Shown one piece after another: positions 45,422 through 53,692 of a stretch of DNA of 64,000 nucleotides. Each line of letters starts with the position of its first letter. Within the stretch, counting starts at the first letter, position 1. Position numbers and translations under genes: made by a program. The notes beneath the pieces are model-generated. The model saw only the letters and a program-made list of their open reading frames with translations, searched no databases and was not told where the DNA came from. The stretch is from JBBRHQ01 sp963781345 (GTDB lineage Bacteria; Actinomycetota; Thermoleophilia; Solirubrobacterales; 70-9), in NCBI GenBank assembly GCA_963781345.1, contig CAWAFQ010000008.1:62001-126000 (forward strand). Direction: 5' to 3'.

Positions 45422-46204
45422 CTATCCCCTGTTCTGGGCGCGCTGAAGCGCGGCGCTGGTCGACTCGCTCACCTCGGCGCCCGCCAGGTCGACGCCCGGC
45501 GGGAGCTCGACGTGGAGGTCGTTCGAGAAATCGACCCGGACCCTGACTCCGGCGCTGCGGCAGCCGAGGACGTGGCCGCCCCGCGTTCGATCGGCCGAGA
45601 TGAAGTGGAAGTGATGGCCGCTCACCTCGAGGCCCTCTGAGTAGTCGGGAAACCGGAACCCGACCATGGTGCCGCTGATCGCCCCGAGCTCGAACACGTG
45701 CTGGTCGGCGAGGACCTCGATCAGCGGCCTGTAGGGAGGCGACTGGCGGGGGATCGAGCGCGCCCGCATCGACTCGAAGTCGCCGTCGACTCGAATCGCG
45801 CACGACTCAGTACCGGGGGGCACCCTGCGGTCGACCTCGGCGAGAAGGGCGTCGCGGTCGAGGCACTCCGTCAGGCCGAAATCCAGGCTCGGCTCGAACC
45901 ACGCCATCACCGCGAACGGAGTCAGCTCGCCGGCATCGACCTCGGCGGCATGGCCGTCAGCGTCGGCGCGGTGGAAGCGGCCATCGAGCGCGATCATCTC
46001 GCCGTCGAGCGAGTTCAGGGTCCCGATCCCGAAGTCACCGTGCTCCGCCAGCTCGGCGAAACTGACGTCTCCCTCGTAGGCGCCCTCGACCATGGCCGCG
46101 ATCGTCGAGGCCTGGAAGAGAACGTGCGGCTCGTGCTCGGGGTGAAGCTGCGCCCGGCGCATGGTCTGCACGTGCAGGGAGGTGATCAGCCGTCGGTCGA
46201 GCAC
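45422..46204 (-). CDS. alpha-acetolactate decarboxylase
   Basis: Converts acetolactate to acetoin. About 260 residues from GTG 46204 (the frame extends further upstream but without similarity). Signatures: VLFQASTIAAMVEGAYEGDVSFAELAEHGDFGIGTLNSLDGEMIALDGRF, GTMVGFRFPDYSEGLEVSGHHFHFISADRTRGGHVL with the zinc-ligand His residues. No acetolactate synthase is adjacent. Confidence 0.92.
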   Translation of the reverse strand: MLDRRLITSLHVQTMRRAQLHPEHEPHVLFQASTIAAMVEGAYEGDVSFAELAEHGDFGIGTLNSLDGEMIALDGRFHRADADGHAAEVDAGELTPFAVMAWFEPSLDFGLTECLDRDALLAEVDRRVPPGTESCAIRVDGDFESMRARSIPRQSPPYRPLIEVLADQHVFELGAISGTMVGFRFPDYSEGLEVSGHHFHFISADRTRGGHVLGCRSAGVRVRVDFSNDLHVELPPGVDLAGAEVSESTSAALQRAQNRG

Positions 46205-46308
46205 GGACCGCAGTCTGGCAGCGTCGCGCGCCGGAACCGGCCGCGTTGCATGAAGCCGCCGCGTTCGCTTAGGATTGCGGCGCAAAGCTCGTCCGAACCG
46301 CCCACTCC

Positions 46309-47236
46309 GTGCACCGACTCCCAGCCGCCATCGCTCTCGCCGCCGTGCTCGGCCTCGCCGTGGCCGGTTGTGGCAGCAGCGACAGCTCGACCACGGATCT
46401 GACCGCCGCCACGGCCAGCGATTGCACCCCGGCGAAGCTCGACACCCAGACCAAGGGCAAGCTCACGGTCGCCACCGACAAGCCTGCCTACCCGCCGTAC
46501 TTCGAGGACAACGACCCGACCAACGGCAAGGGCTTCGAGAGCGCCGTGGCCTACGCGATCGGCGAGCGAGCTCGGCTACCCGAAGTCGAAGGTCGCCTGG
46601 ACGGTGGAGCCGTTCAACGCCTCCTACGCTCCGGGCCCAAAGGACTTCGACTTCGACGTCAACCAGATCTCGATCACCCCGGCCAGGGAGAAGCAGGTCG
46701 ACTTTTCGGCTCCCTACTACACAGCCAACCAGGCGGTTGTGGCGCTGAAGGACTCCGACGCCGCGAAGGCGACGAACATCTCCGACCTCTCCGATACGAC
46801 GATCGGCGTCCAGATCGGCACGACCAGCCTCGAGGCCGTCAACGACGTGATCAAGCCGAGCACCGACCCGAAGGTCTTCGACAACTCCAACGATGTCGTC
46901 ACCGCGCTCAAGAATGGCCAGGTCGACGCCGTCGTTGTCGACGTTCCGACAGCCCTCTACCTGACCGCCGTGCAGGTCCCGACCGCGACGGTCGTCGGCC
47001 AGTTCCCGGCGCCCGGCGGAGACAGGTGGGGCGCGCTCCTGACCAAGGACTCGCCGCTCACGGCGTGCGTCTCGAAGGCGGTCGCCGACCTCAAGGCGTC
47101 CGGCGAGCTTCAGAAGATCACCAACCAGTGGATGAGCAAGGCGGCCGGAGCGCCCCCTGCTGCAGCAGTAGTAGCCCGGAGACGGTCGCCACGCCGTCGT
47201 CCCGTGATGCGGTCAGAATCGGCAGTCCGTGACTGA
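46309..47236 (+). pseudogene. amino-acid ABC transporter substrate-binding lipoprotein, frameshifted
   Basis: GTG start and lipobox LAVAGCGSS. Family 3 solute-binding protein: KGKLTVATDKPAYPPYFEDNDPTNGKGFESAVAYAIGE in one frame, then LGYPKSKVAWTVEPFNASYAPGPKDFDFDVNQISITPAREKQVDFSAPYY and the C-terminal lobe in the +1 frame. The switch is at about 46567 (GGC GAG C / GAG CTC GGC), consistent with one extra base. Everything else is intact, so a sequencing error or a very recent mutation is likely. Overlaps the permease by 8 bp. Confidence 0.8.
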
Positions 47237-48072
47237 GACAGCCGCCACCGGCAGCCGCCGCGCAGAGCGCGAGGCGGCAAAGCGGAGCCAGGCCCGACGC
47301 GGGGCTCTGATCGCCGCTGTCTCGAGCATCGTCATCCTCGGCGGCCTCGCCGCACTCATCTTCACCAGCCCGGGCTGGCCTTCGGTGAGGGAAACGTTCT
47401 TCTCCTGGAGCTCCTTCAAGAGCTCCTTCCCCGACATCCTCAGAGCCTTCTGGCTCGACATCCGGATCTTCATGGTTGTCGAGGTCGTCGTCCTCGTCCT
47501 CGGGCTCACCGTCGCGCTCCTGCGGACCAGCCGGCTGCCCTCTCTCTATCCGCTGCGGCTGCTGGCGACGGTCTACACCGATCTGCTTCGCGGAATCCCG
47601 ATCATCCTCCTCGTCTATCTGATCGGTTTCGGCATCCCCGCCCTGCAGCTTCAGGGGCTGCCGACCGATCCCGTGATCCTCGGCGGGTTCGCCCTCGCCC
47701 TCGCCTACGGCGCCTACGTTGCCGAGGTCTACCGCGCGGGGATCGCCTCGGTCCATCGCAGCCAGCGCGACGCGGCGCTTGCGATCGGATTCGACGGAGA
47801 CGCAGGCGATGCGCCACGTGATCCTGCCGCAGGCCGTCAGACGCGTCTTCCCGCCGTTGCTCAACGACTTCATCTCCCTGCAGAAGGACGTCGCGCTGAT
47901 CTCGATCCTAGGCGTCGCCGGGGAGGCCTTCCGGGTCGCCCAGATAGACGCAGCCTCGACCTTCAACTACACACCGCTGATCGCGGCGGCGATTCTCTAC
48001 CTGGCGATCACCGTGCCGCTGGCGCGGATCGTTGACCACATCGGCGCCAGGGCCCAGGAGGATCGCGGCTGA
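47229..48072 (+). pseudogene. amino-acid ABC transporter permease, frameshifted
   Basis: GTG start. Membrane helices and the HisMQ/GlnP-type pattern (DLLRGIPIILLVYLIGFGIPAL, YGAYVAEVYRAGIASVHRSQRDAALAIG) run in one frame to about 47789; the EAA-loop continuation (TETQAMRHVILPQAVRRVFPPLLNDFISLQKDVALISILG) and the last helices are in the +1 frame. Shift at 47789-47793. The intended product is about 280 residues. The stop overlaps the ATPase start. Confidence 0.8.
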
Positions 48073-48818
48073 TGGAGGCCGTGATCGACATCAGGGGCGT
48101 CACCAAGGCCTTCGGCGAGCGCGAGGTCCTGCGTGGAATCGGCCTGACCGTGCACGAGCACGAGGCCGTCGCGCTGATCGGGGCGTCGGGCTCCGGCAAG
48201 TCGACGATCCTGCGCTGCATCGACCTGCTCGAGGAGATCGACGACGGCGACATCTTTCTCGACGGCGACGTGATCACCGATCCCTCGGTCGATCCGGTCG
48301 CTGTCCGCCGGCGCCTCGGGGTGGTCTTTCAGGCCTACAACCTGTTTCCGCATCTGACGGTGATCGAGAACGTCGTCCTCGGGGCCACCAGGGCGCAGAA
48401 GATGAGGCGCCGAGAGGCGGAGGAAATCGGCCGCGACCTGCTCGCGCGCTTCGGCCTCGCCGGCCGCGAGGACGACCGCCCCGACCGCCTCTCCGGCGGC
48501 CAGCAGCAGCGGGTCGCGATCGTCCGCGCCTTCGCCTCGAGGCCGCGGGCGCTGCTGCTCGACGAGGTCACCAGCGCGCTCGATCCCGAGCTGGTCGGTG
48601 AGGTGCTGGCGGCGGTGCGCGACCTCAAGCAGGAGGGCGCGACGATGGTCATAGCGACGCATGAGATGAGCTTCGCCCGCGAGGTCGCCGACACCGTCGC
48701 CTTCCTGCACGAGGGCTCGATCGTCGAGCAGGGGCCTCCGGAGCGGGTCCTGGCCGAGCCCGAGCGGCCGGAGACGCGCCACTTCCTGCGCCGGCTGCTC
48801 GACGCCGGCAGGCTCTAG
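48072..48818 (+). CDS. amino-acid ABC transporter ATP-binding protein
   Basis: 248 residues, intact. GASGSGKSTILRCIDLLEEIDDG (Walker A), VVFQAYNLFPHLTVIENV (Q-loop typical of GlnQ/HisP), LSGGQQQRVAIVRAFASRP, LLLDEVTSALDPELVGEVL and IATHEMSFAREVADTVAFL. It completes the transporter with the two broken genes upstream. Confidence 0.93.
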   Translation: MEAVIDIRGVTKAFGEREVLRGIGLTVHEHEAVALIGASGSGKSTILRCIDLLEEIDDGDIFLDGDVITDPSVDPVAVRRRLGVVFQAYNLFPHLTVIENVVLGATRAQKMRRREAEEIGRDLLARFGLAGREDDRPDRLSGGQQQRVAIVRAFASRPRALLLDEVTSALDPELVGEVLAAVRDLKQEGATMVIATHEMSFAREVADTVAFLHEGSIVEQGPPERVLAEPERPETRHFLRRLLDAGRL

Positions 48819-48819
48819 C

Positions 48820-48887
48820 GGCCGCCTCCGAGTGCCGGCCGCCTCCAGGCGCCGGCCGCGTCCAGGCGCCGGCCGCCTCCGAGCGCC
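48820..48887. repeat. four tandem 17-bp repeats
   Basis: Units GGCCGC(C/G)TCC(GAGT/AGGC/GAGC)GCC at 48820, 48837, 48854 and 48871, directly after the ATPase stop. Two units are nearly identical to the other two apart from a GAG/AGG change. Intergenic; no coding role seen. Confidence 0.9.
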
Positions 48888-48899
48888 GGGGCCCCGCGG

Positions 48900-48946
48900 G
48901 CGAGAGTGATTTCCGCCATCTATTTGATGGTCGATTGAACTCTCGC
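48900..48946. terminator. hairpin between convergent genes
   Basis: GCGAGAGT (48900-48907) pairs with ACTCTCGC (48939-48946), and inside it CCATC (48916-48920) with GATGG (48926-48930). Lies between the ABC ATPase and the end of the acyl-CoA dehydrogenase. Position suits a bidirectional terminator, but there is no U-run. Confidence 0.4.
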
Positions 48947-48969
48947 GCGGTCGGTCGTGCACGAAACGA

Positions 48970-50752
48970 TCAGGGGCGCATCTCGTAGGCGCCGGCGATC
49001 GCAGCGGACCTTCTCCCAGACGCCGTCGAAGCGCTCCTCGTCGAGGACCGGCTCGCGGATGCTCTCGAGCACCCAGGCGCGCTGTGCCTCGGTCGCCGAG
49101 CCCTTTCCGTGCAGCGCCACCGCGTAGGCGGAGAAATCGCGGACGAAGACGTCGAAGATCTGGTCGACCGTGTCGGTCGCCAGACCCCGCAGCGAGGCCT
49201 GCTCGCAGATCAGCTGGCCGTAGGGGATCAGGGTGAAGAGCTCGCCGAGCGTCAGCAGGAAGTCGAGGTCCTTCTGCTGCTCGGCACCCGGGGGCGCACT
49301 CTGGAGCAGCCGGCAGAATCCCTCGGCCTGCTCAACGAAGCGGGCGACGTTGGGCACCCTGGCGAAGGGCTCGTAGGCCCTGCGCCAATCCTCGAAGCGG
49401 ATCTTGCCCAGCCCGCGGGCCGGACCCTGGCGGAAGAGGAACTCGTCGTCGGCCGTCGTCGTGGCGCGGCTGGCACCGGCTCGAACTCGCCGGGGTTGAA
49501 GAGATAGTTGGCCATGAACTTCAGGACCAGCGCCATGTTGACGTGGACCGTGCCCTCGAGCTTCGGCAGCGCCCGGATGTCGCGGGCCGCCATCTCGAAG
49601 TACATGTCGCTCTCGAAGCCCTTCGCCGCGACCACGTCCCAGAGCAGGTCGACGACCCGCTCGCCCTCGGTCGTCACCTTCATCTTGGTGATCGGGTTGA
49701 ACAGCAGGTAGCGACGGTCCTCGGGGCCGGCCGATCGCATGTAGTCGACGGCACGCTCGCCGAAGAGCTTCATCGCAACCAGCCGCGCGTATGCGTCGGT
49801 GAAGGCCTGGCTCACGTGGGGGAAGTCGGTCACCCGCATCCCGTAGAGGACGCGGGCATCGGCGTGGGTTATCGCCTCGTAGAAGGCATGCTCGGAGATC
49901 CCGATCGAGGCGAAGCCGAGGTTGAACTTGCCGATGTTGACGGTGTTGAGCGCGGCGTCGAAGGCCGCCGGGCCGGTGTGGAGGATGTCGTCGGGGCGGA
50001 CCGGATAGTCCGCGGAGCTCGAACTGGCTCACGTAGGACTGCGAGTTGACGACGTTGCGGATCAGGTGGTAGGCGGGGTGCTGGCTGTCGGCAGCGAAGA
50101 AGACGTATCCCTCGCGCCCTCGACGTCGGCGCGACGGGAGAAGACGGAGACCATTCCCGCCTCGTTGCCGTTGCCGATGTAGTACTTGCCGCCGTTGGCA
50201 CGGAAACCGCCGTCGCCGTCGGGGGTGAGGACCATGTCGGTCGAGTAGATGTCGGCGCCGTGCTCGCGCTCGGAGAGGCCGAAGGCGAAGATCGAGCCCT
50301 GATCGAGCAGGTCGGCAGCCCGGGCGCGGGCTGGCGTCGTTGTCGGACTGAAGGATCGGCCCGAGGCCGAGGATCGAGACCTGCCAGGTGTACCAGTAGG
50401 CGAGACCGTAGAAGGCGCTGATCTCGTTGAAGGCGCAGATCCGATTGGTGTCCCAGCGCTTGTCGGGATCTCCACCACCGTCGCGGGACGGGCGTCAGCA
50501 GGGTCGCGAAGACCCGGTTGTCCTTGACGAACTCGAGGAAATCCGACGTACCAGACATGGTCGCGGTCGTGCTCCTTGAGCACCCTCTTGCCGCGCGACT
50601 CGAAGAACTCGATCGTCGCCAGCATCAGCTCTCGGGACCGGGGGTCCAGGTGCCGCGGGTCGTACTCGTCGGGGTTGAGCAGGACGCCGTCTCCGGGCTC
50701 CTGCGGGTGCCGCCTTGCCCTCGGCGGCGGGACGCTGCTCGACGCTCGCCAT
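48970..50752 (-). pseudogene. acyl-CoA dehydrogenase with about eight frameshifts
   Basis: ATG 50752 (MASVEQRPAAEGKA…) to TGA 48970-48972 (…AIAGAYEMRP) when frames are followed. Recognisable pieces: MLATIEFFESRGKRVLKEHDRDHVWYV, DFLEFVKDNRVFATLLTP, DPDKRWDTNRICAFNEISAFYGLAYWYTWQ, DLLDQGSIFAFGLSEREHGADIYSTDM, RANGGKYYIGNGNEAGMVSVFSRR, RRYLLFNPITKMKVTTEGERVVDLLWDVVAAKGFESDMYFEM and QILDVF-like ends. Switches are near 50705, 50545, 50480, 50325, 50130, 50020, 49480 and 49005, both +1 and −1. Amino-acid sequence between them is well preserved. Confidence 0.75.
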
Positions 50753-50797
50753 ACGTTCTCTCCGATCTGCGACGGGTGGATCGCTGACTCTATGCCC

Positions 50798-50863
50798 TTC
50801 TCGCCCTGGGCCGAGCCCCTTCTCGCCCTGGGCCGAGCCCCTGCTCGCCCTGGGCCGAGCTCC
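50798..50863. repeat. three tandem 22-bp repeats
   Basis: TTCTCGCCCTGGGCCGAGCC-type units at 50798, 50820 and 50842 in the gap between the acyl-CoA dehydrogenase and the P450. A second, degenerate array with GGCACGCCCGCCCCCCC units follows at about 50880-50968. Confidence 0.88.
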
Positions 50864-50989
50864 GTACGTCAGCGCGGGGCGCCTGTGCCGCACGGCACGC
50901 CCGCCCCCCCGATGGCACGCCCGCCCCCCCACGGCACGGCTGCCCCCGACGACACGCCCGCCCGCCTCCGATTCCCCTACGCTCGAACG

Positions 50990-52306
50990 ATGCGAGCGGA
51001 GCTGCCACCCGGACCTCGAACCCCGCGCGCGGTCCAGACCGCCGGCTGGTGGTCTCGCCCGATTCCGTATCTGGAGCGCTGCCGGGCGCGTTACGGAAAG
51101 CGCTTCACGCTGCGGCTGCTGGCAACGCCCCCGTTCGTGATGATCTCGGACCCCGTTGAGATCAAGCAGGTCTTCACCGCCCCGCCCGAGGTCCTGCACC
51201 CGGGCGAGGGGGCGCGCATCCTCGAGCCGATAGTCGGCCGTAACTCGGTCATCCTCCTCGACGAGGGCGAGCACCTCGAGCAGCGCAAGCTGATGCTCGG
51301 TGCCTTCCACGGATCGCGGATGGAGCGGCTGACCGAGTTGATGGGGGCGGTCACCGAGGAGGAGATCGGTCGTTGGCCCCGCGGCGAGGTGGTCGCGCTG
51401 CATCCGCGCCTGCAGGCGTTGACGCTCGAGGTGATTCTTCGCGCTGTCTTCGGCCTCGAGGAGGGCCAGCGCCTCGACACCCTTCGCGGCCTGCTGACCG
51501 AGATCCTCGACTTCGGCTCCAACCCGGTCTCGATGCTGCCGCCGGTGCAGCGGCTGCTCAGCGGGCACGGTCGCTGGAACGAGTTCGCTCAGATCAGCGA
51601 GGAGGCCGATGCGATCCTCGGACGGCTGATCGACGAGCGCCGTGCCGGCGGCGTCGCCGGCGACGACGTCCTGACGATGCTGCTCGAGGCGCGCCACGAG
51701 GACGGGAGCGAGATGTCGGGCGAGGAGATCCGCGACGAGTTGATGACGCTTCTGGTCGCCGGTCACGAGACGACCGCGTCGGAGCTGGCATGGTGCTTTG
51801 AGCGGCTCGTGCGCGAGCCGGAGGTGCTCACCCGGCTGGTCGACGAGACCTCCGCCGGGGAGGGGGAGGATTACCTGACCGCAACCGTGCGCGAAACGCT
51901 GCGCCGCCGCCCTGTCCTGCCCAACTCGGCGCCGCGCTACGTCAAGCAGCCGATCGAGGTCGGTGGCTGGACCTACCCGGAGGGTGTCTGCCTCGTTGCA
52001 AGCGCCTACCTCGTCCACCACGACCCCGAGATCTACCCCGACCCCTACGCGTTCCGCCCTGAGCGCTTCCTCGGAGTCCCGCCAGGGACCTACACCTGGA
52101 TTCCCTTCGGTGGCGGCCGGCGCCGCTGCATCGGCGCCAACTTCGCCCTGCTCGAGATGGGGATAGTCCTGCGCCAGGTGCTCGCTACCTGTCTGATCCG
52201 CCCCGCCGACGGCGGGGCCGAGGTGGCCCGCCGTCGCGCGATCACGATCAGCCCCGAGCTCGGAGCCGAGACCGTGCTCGAGCCGCGGGCCTCCGCCGCG
52301 GCCTAG
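50990..52306 (+). CDS. cytochrome P450
   Basis: 438 residues from ATG 50990. I-helix LVAGHETTASELAW (oxygen activation), ExxR in VRETLRRRP, PERF motif, and heme loop WIPFGGGRRRCIGANFALLEM with the Cys ligand. The upstream extension in the same frame is repeat-derived and excluded. No redox partner is adjacent; the ferredoxin reductase/3Fe-4S ferredoxin pair at 31.4-32.8 kb is a plausible but unproven partner. Substrate unknown. Confidence 0.93.
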   Translation: MRAELPPGPRTPRAVQTAGWWSRPIPYLERCRARYGKRFTLRLLATPPFVMISDPVEIKQVFTAPPEVLHPGEGARILEPIVGRNSVILLDEGEHLEQRKLMLGAFHGSRMERLTELMGAVTEEEIGRWPRGEVVALHPRLQALTLEVILRAVFGLEEGQRLDTLRGLLTEILDFGSNPVSMLPPVQRLLSGHGRWNEFAQISEEADAILGRLIDERRAGGVAGDDVLTMLLEARHEDGSEMSGEEIRDELMTLLVAGHETTASELAWCFERLVREPEVLTRLVDETSAGEGEDYLTATVRETLRRRPVLPNSAPRYVKQPIEVGGWTYPEGVCLVASAYLVHHDPEIYPDPYAFRPERFLGVPPGTYTWIPFGGGRRRCIGANFALLEMGIVLRQVLATCLIRPADGGAEVARRRAITISPELGAETVLEPRASAAA

Positions 52307-52451
52307 GCCGGACTATCCGCCTGCTCGAGCGGCGCGCTTCCGCCACGGCCGTGGCTGGACTACCCGCGAGCTCCCGCGACGCCTCCGAGACCGATAGCGA
52401 CGCCTCGACCTCGCACCCCCCCGCCAGTCTGGCCGGGCCCGCTCCGGAAGT

Positions 52452-52491
52452 TTGCGTGTCTTCGGGGGCCATAGACCCGGAAATCACGCAA
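52452..52491. terminator. stem-loop between convergent P450 and RDD genes
   Basis: TTGCGTG (52452-52458) and CACGCAA (52485-52491) pair; inside, TTCGGG and CCCGGAA continue the stem with one bulge. It lies 146 bp after the P450 stop and 61 bp from the RDD stop. The rest of 52307-52551 shows nothing coding. Confidence 0.4.
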
Positions 52492-52551
52492 GCGATGCCG
52501 CGGGTCCCAGATGGGACAGGTGAGATCAACGCCTGTCGCTACTTCTTGGAG

Positions 52552-53616
52552 CTAGGACGGCCCAGGGCCTCTCGGCGGAGGCGGGACGGTTTCGGTCTGA
52601 GGGCCGCCGGCGGAAGCCGGCTCCGGCGCGTCCAGCGACGACCAGGGCGCCGCATTGGCTGACGGCTCGATGTAGAGGACCTCCGATTCGCTCAGCCGCT
52701 CCTCCCAGCCGCGCCGGCGCTCATTGAAGAGGACGCCGAGGAAGCCGATTCCGAGCGTCAGAAGCGATAGGCCGAGGCCGAGAAGCCGCCTCATCGACTT
52801 GCGCAAGCGCAGGCGCCGGCGCCCGTGCGAGTCGAGTCTGATCCGCAGAAAGCGCATCCCCGGCGTCTGGCCCACCAGGGTCCAGAAAGTCAGCAGGTAG
52901 AGCCCCCCGGTGATCAACCAGACCGTCGTTCCGACCACCAGCGTTTGCTCTGAAGCGCTGCCGGAGTCGGCACCGAGGGCGGAGCCGATGAAGGCGACGG
53001 CGGCTGCGAGAGCGGTGAAGCCGAGGTTGACGATCGCCACGTCGATGCCCAACGCCAGCGCCCTGCTGACGAGGCCGGCGTTCGCCGAGGGCTCGGAGCG
53101 GGGCTTCCTGAAGGCGATGCGGCGGACGAGGCGCTCGACGGTGCCGTCGAAGCGGTGGGCGTAGCGGGCGATCTGGCGGCCGATGTCCGACAGCAGCCCG
53201 GCGCCCTGGGCCGCCATCGCCGCTCGAACCTCGGGCGCCTCGGCGATCCGCTCGACCAGCTGCTGGGCCTCATCGCTGGCCAGTAGCCGCCGCCAGACCT
53301 CGTCGAGCATCTCGCTGTCGAGGGCGTCGAGCAGGGCCCTCTTGAGCGCCTCGCTCTCGAGCGCGCCCTGCATCGCCTCCTCGACCACCGGCCCCTGGAG
53401 GATGCGGACCAGCGCCCGCTCGACCGCCTCGCTCTCGATCGCGGCGACGATCGCCTCCTCGGTCGCGGCCTCGACGGCGCGGTCGACGCCGGTCGCACCG
53501 GCGACGCTCTGGGCCCCGCGTACACCAGCCCCGAGCAAGCGGGCGGGGAGGGGCATCGGGCGCTCCGGCCGCCCTTCCCCAGGAGGCGGCGCCTTCGGGT
53601 CGGGGCCGTCAACCAT
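52552..53616 (-). CDS. RDD family membrane protein with long helical N-domain
   Basis: 354 residues. The N-terminal 150 residues are amphipathic helix repeats (VDRAVEAATEEAIVAAIESEAVERALVRIL, ALESEALKRALLDALDSEMLDEVWRRLL), followed by RDD helices (GLVSRALALGIDVAIVNLGFTALAAAVAF, TVWLITGGLYLLTFWTLVGQTPGMRFLRIRLD, the GQTPGM segment being diagnostic) and a Pro-rich tail. Function of RDD proteins is mostly unknown. Confidence 0.85.
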   Translation of the reverse strand: MVDGPDPKAPPPGEGRPERPMPLPARLLGAGVRGAQSVAGATGVDRAVEAATEEAIVAAIESEAVERALVRILQGPVVEEAMQGALESEALKRALLDALDSEMLDEVWRRLLASDEAQQLVERIAEAPEVRAAMAAQGAGLLSDIGRQIARYAHRFDGTVERLVRRIAFRKPRSEPSANAGLVSRALALGIDVAIVNLGFTALAAAVAFIGSALGADSGSASEQTLVVGTTVWLITGGLYLLTFWTLVGQTPGMRFLRIRLDSHGRRRLRLRKSMRRLLGLGLSLLTLGIGFLGVLFNERRRGWEERLSESEVLYIEPSANAAPWSSLDAPEPASAGGPQTETVPPPPRGPGPS

Positions 53617-53628
53617 CGCGGGGCGAGT

Positions 53629-53668
53629 CTAACGGCCGCCGGTGCCGGCTAACGGCCGCCGGTGCCGG
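53629..53668. repeat. two tandem 20-bp repeats
   Basis: CTAACGGCCGCCGGTGCCGG occurs twice in tandem at 53629 and 53649, with a partial third (GAACGGCCGCC) at 53683. It fills the gap between the RDD gene start and the secreted hydrolase stop. Confidence 0.9.
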
Positions 53669-53692
53669 TGTCCCCGCCGGTTGAACGGCCGC

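Noticed and set aside
48820..50968. CRISPR array
   Set aside because: Repeats are directly tandem with no unique spacers, and no cas genes are present.
52248..52529. Minus-strand 93-codon frame after the P450
   Set aside because: Overlaps the P450 end, Arg/Ser-rich, no ribosome-binding site; treated as non-coding.
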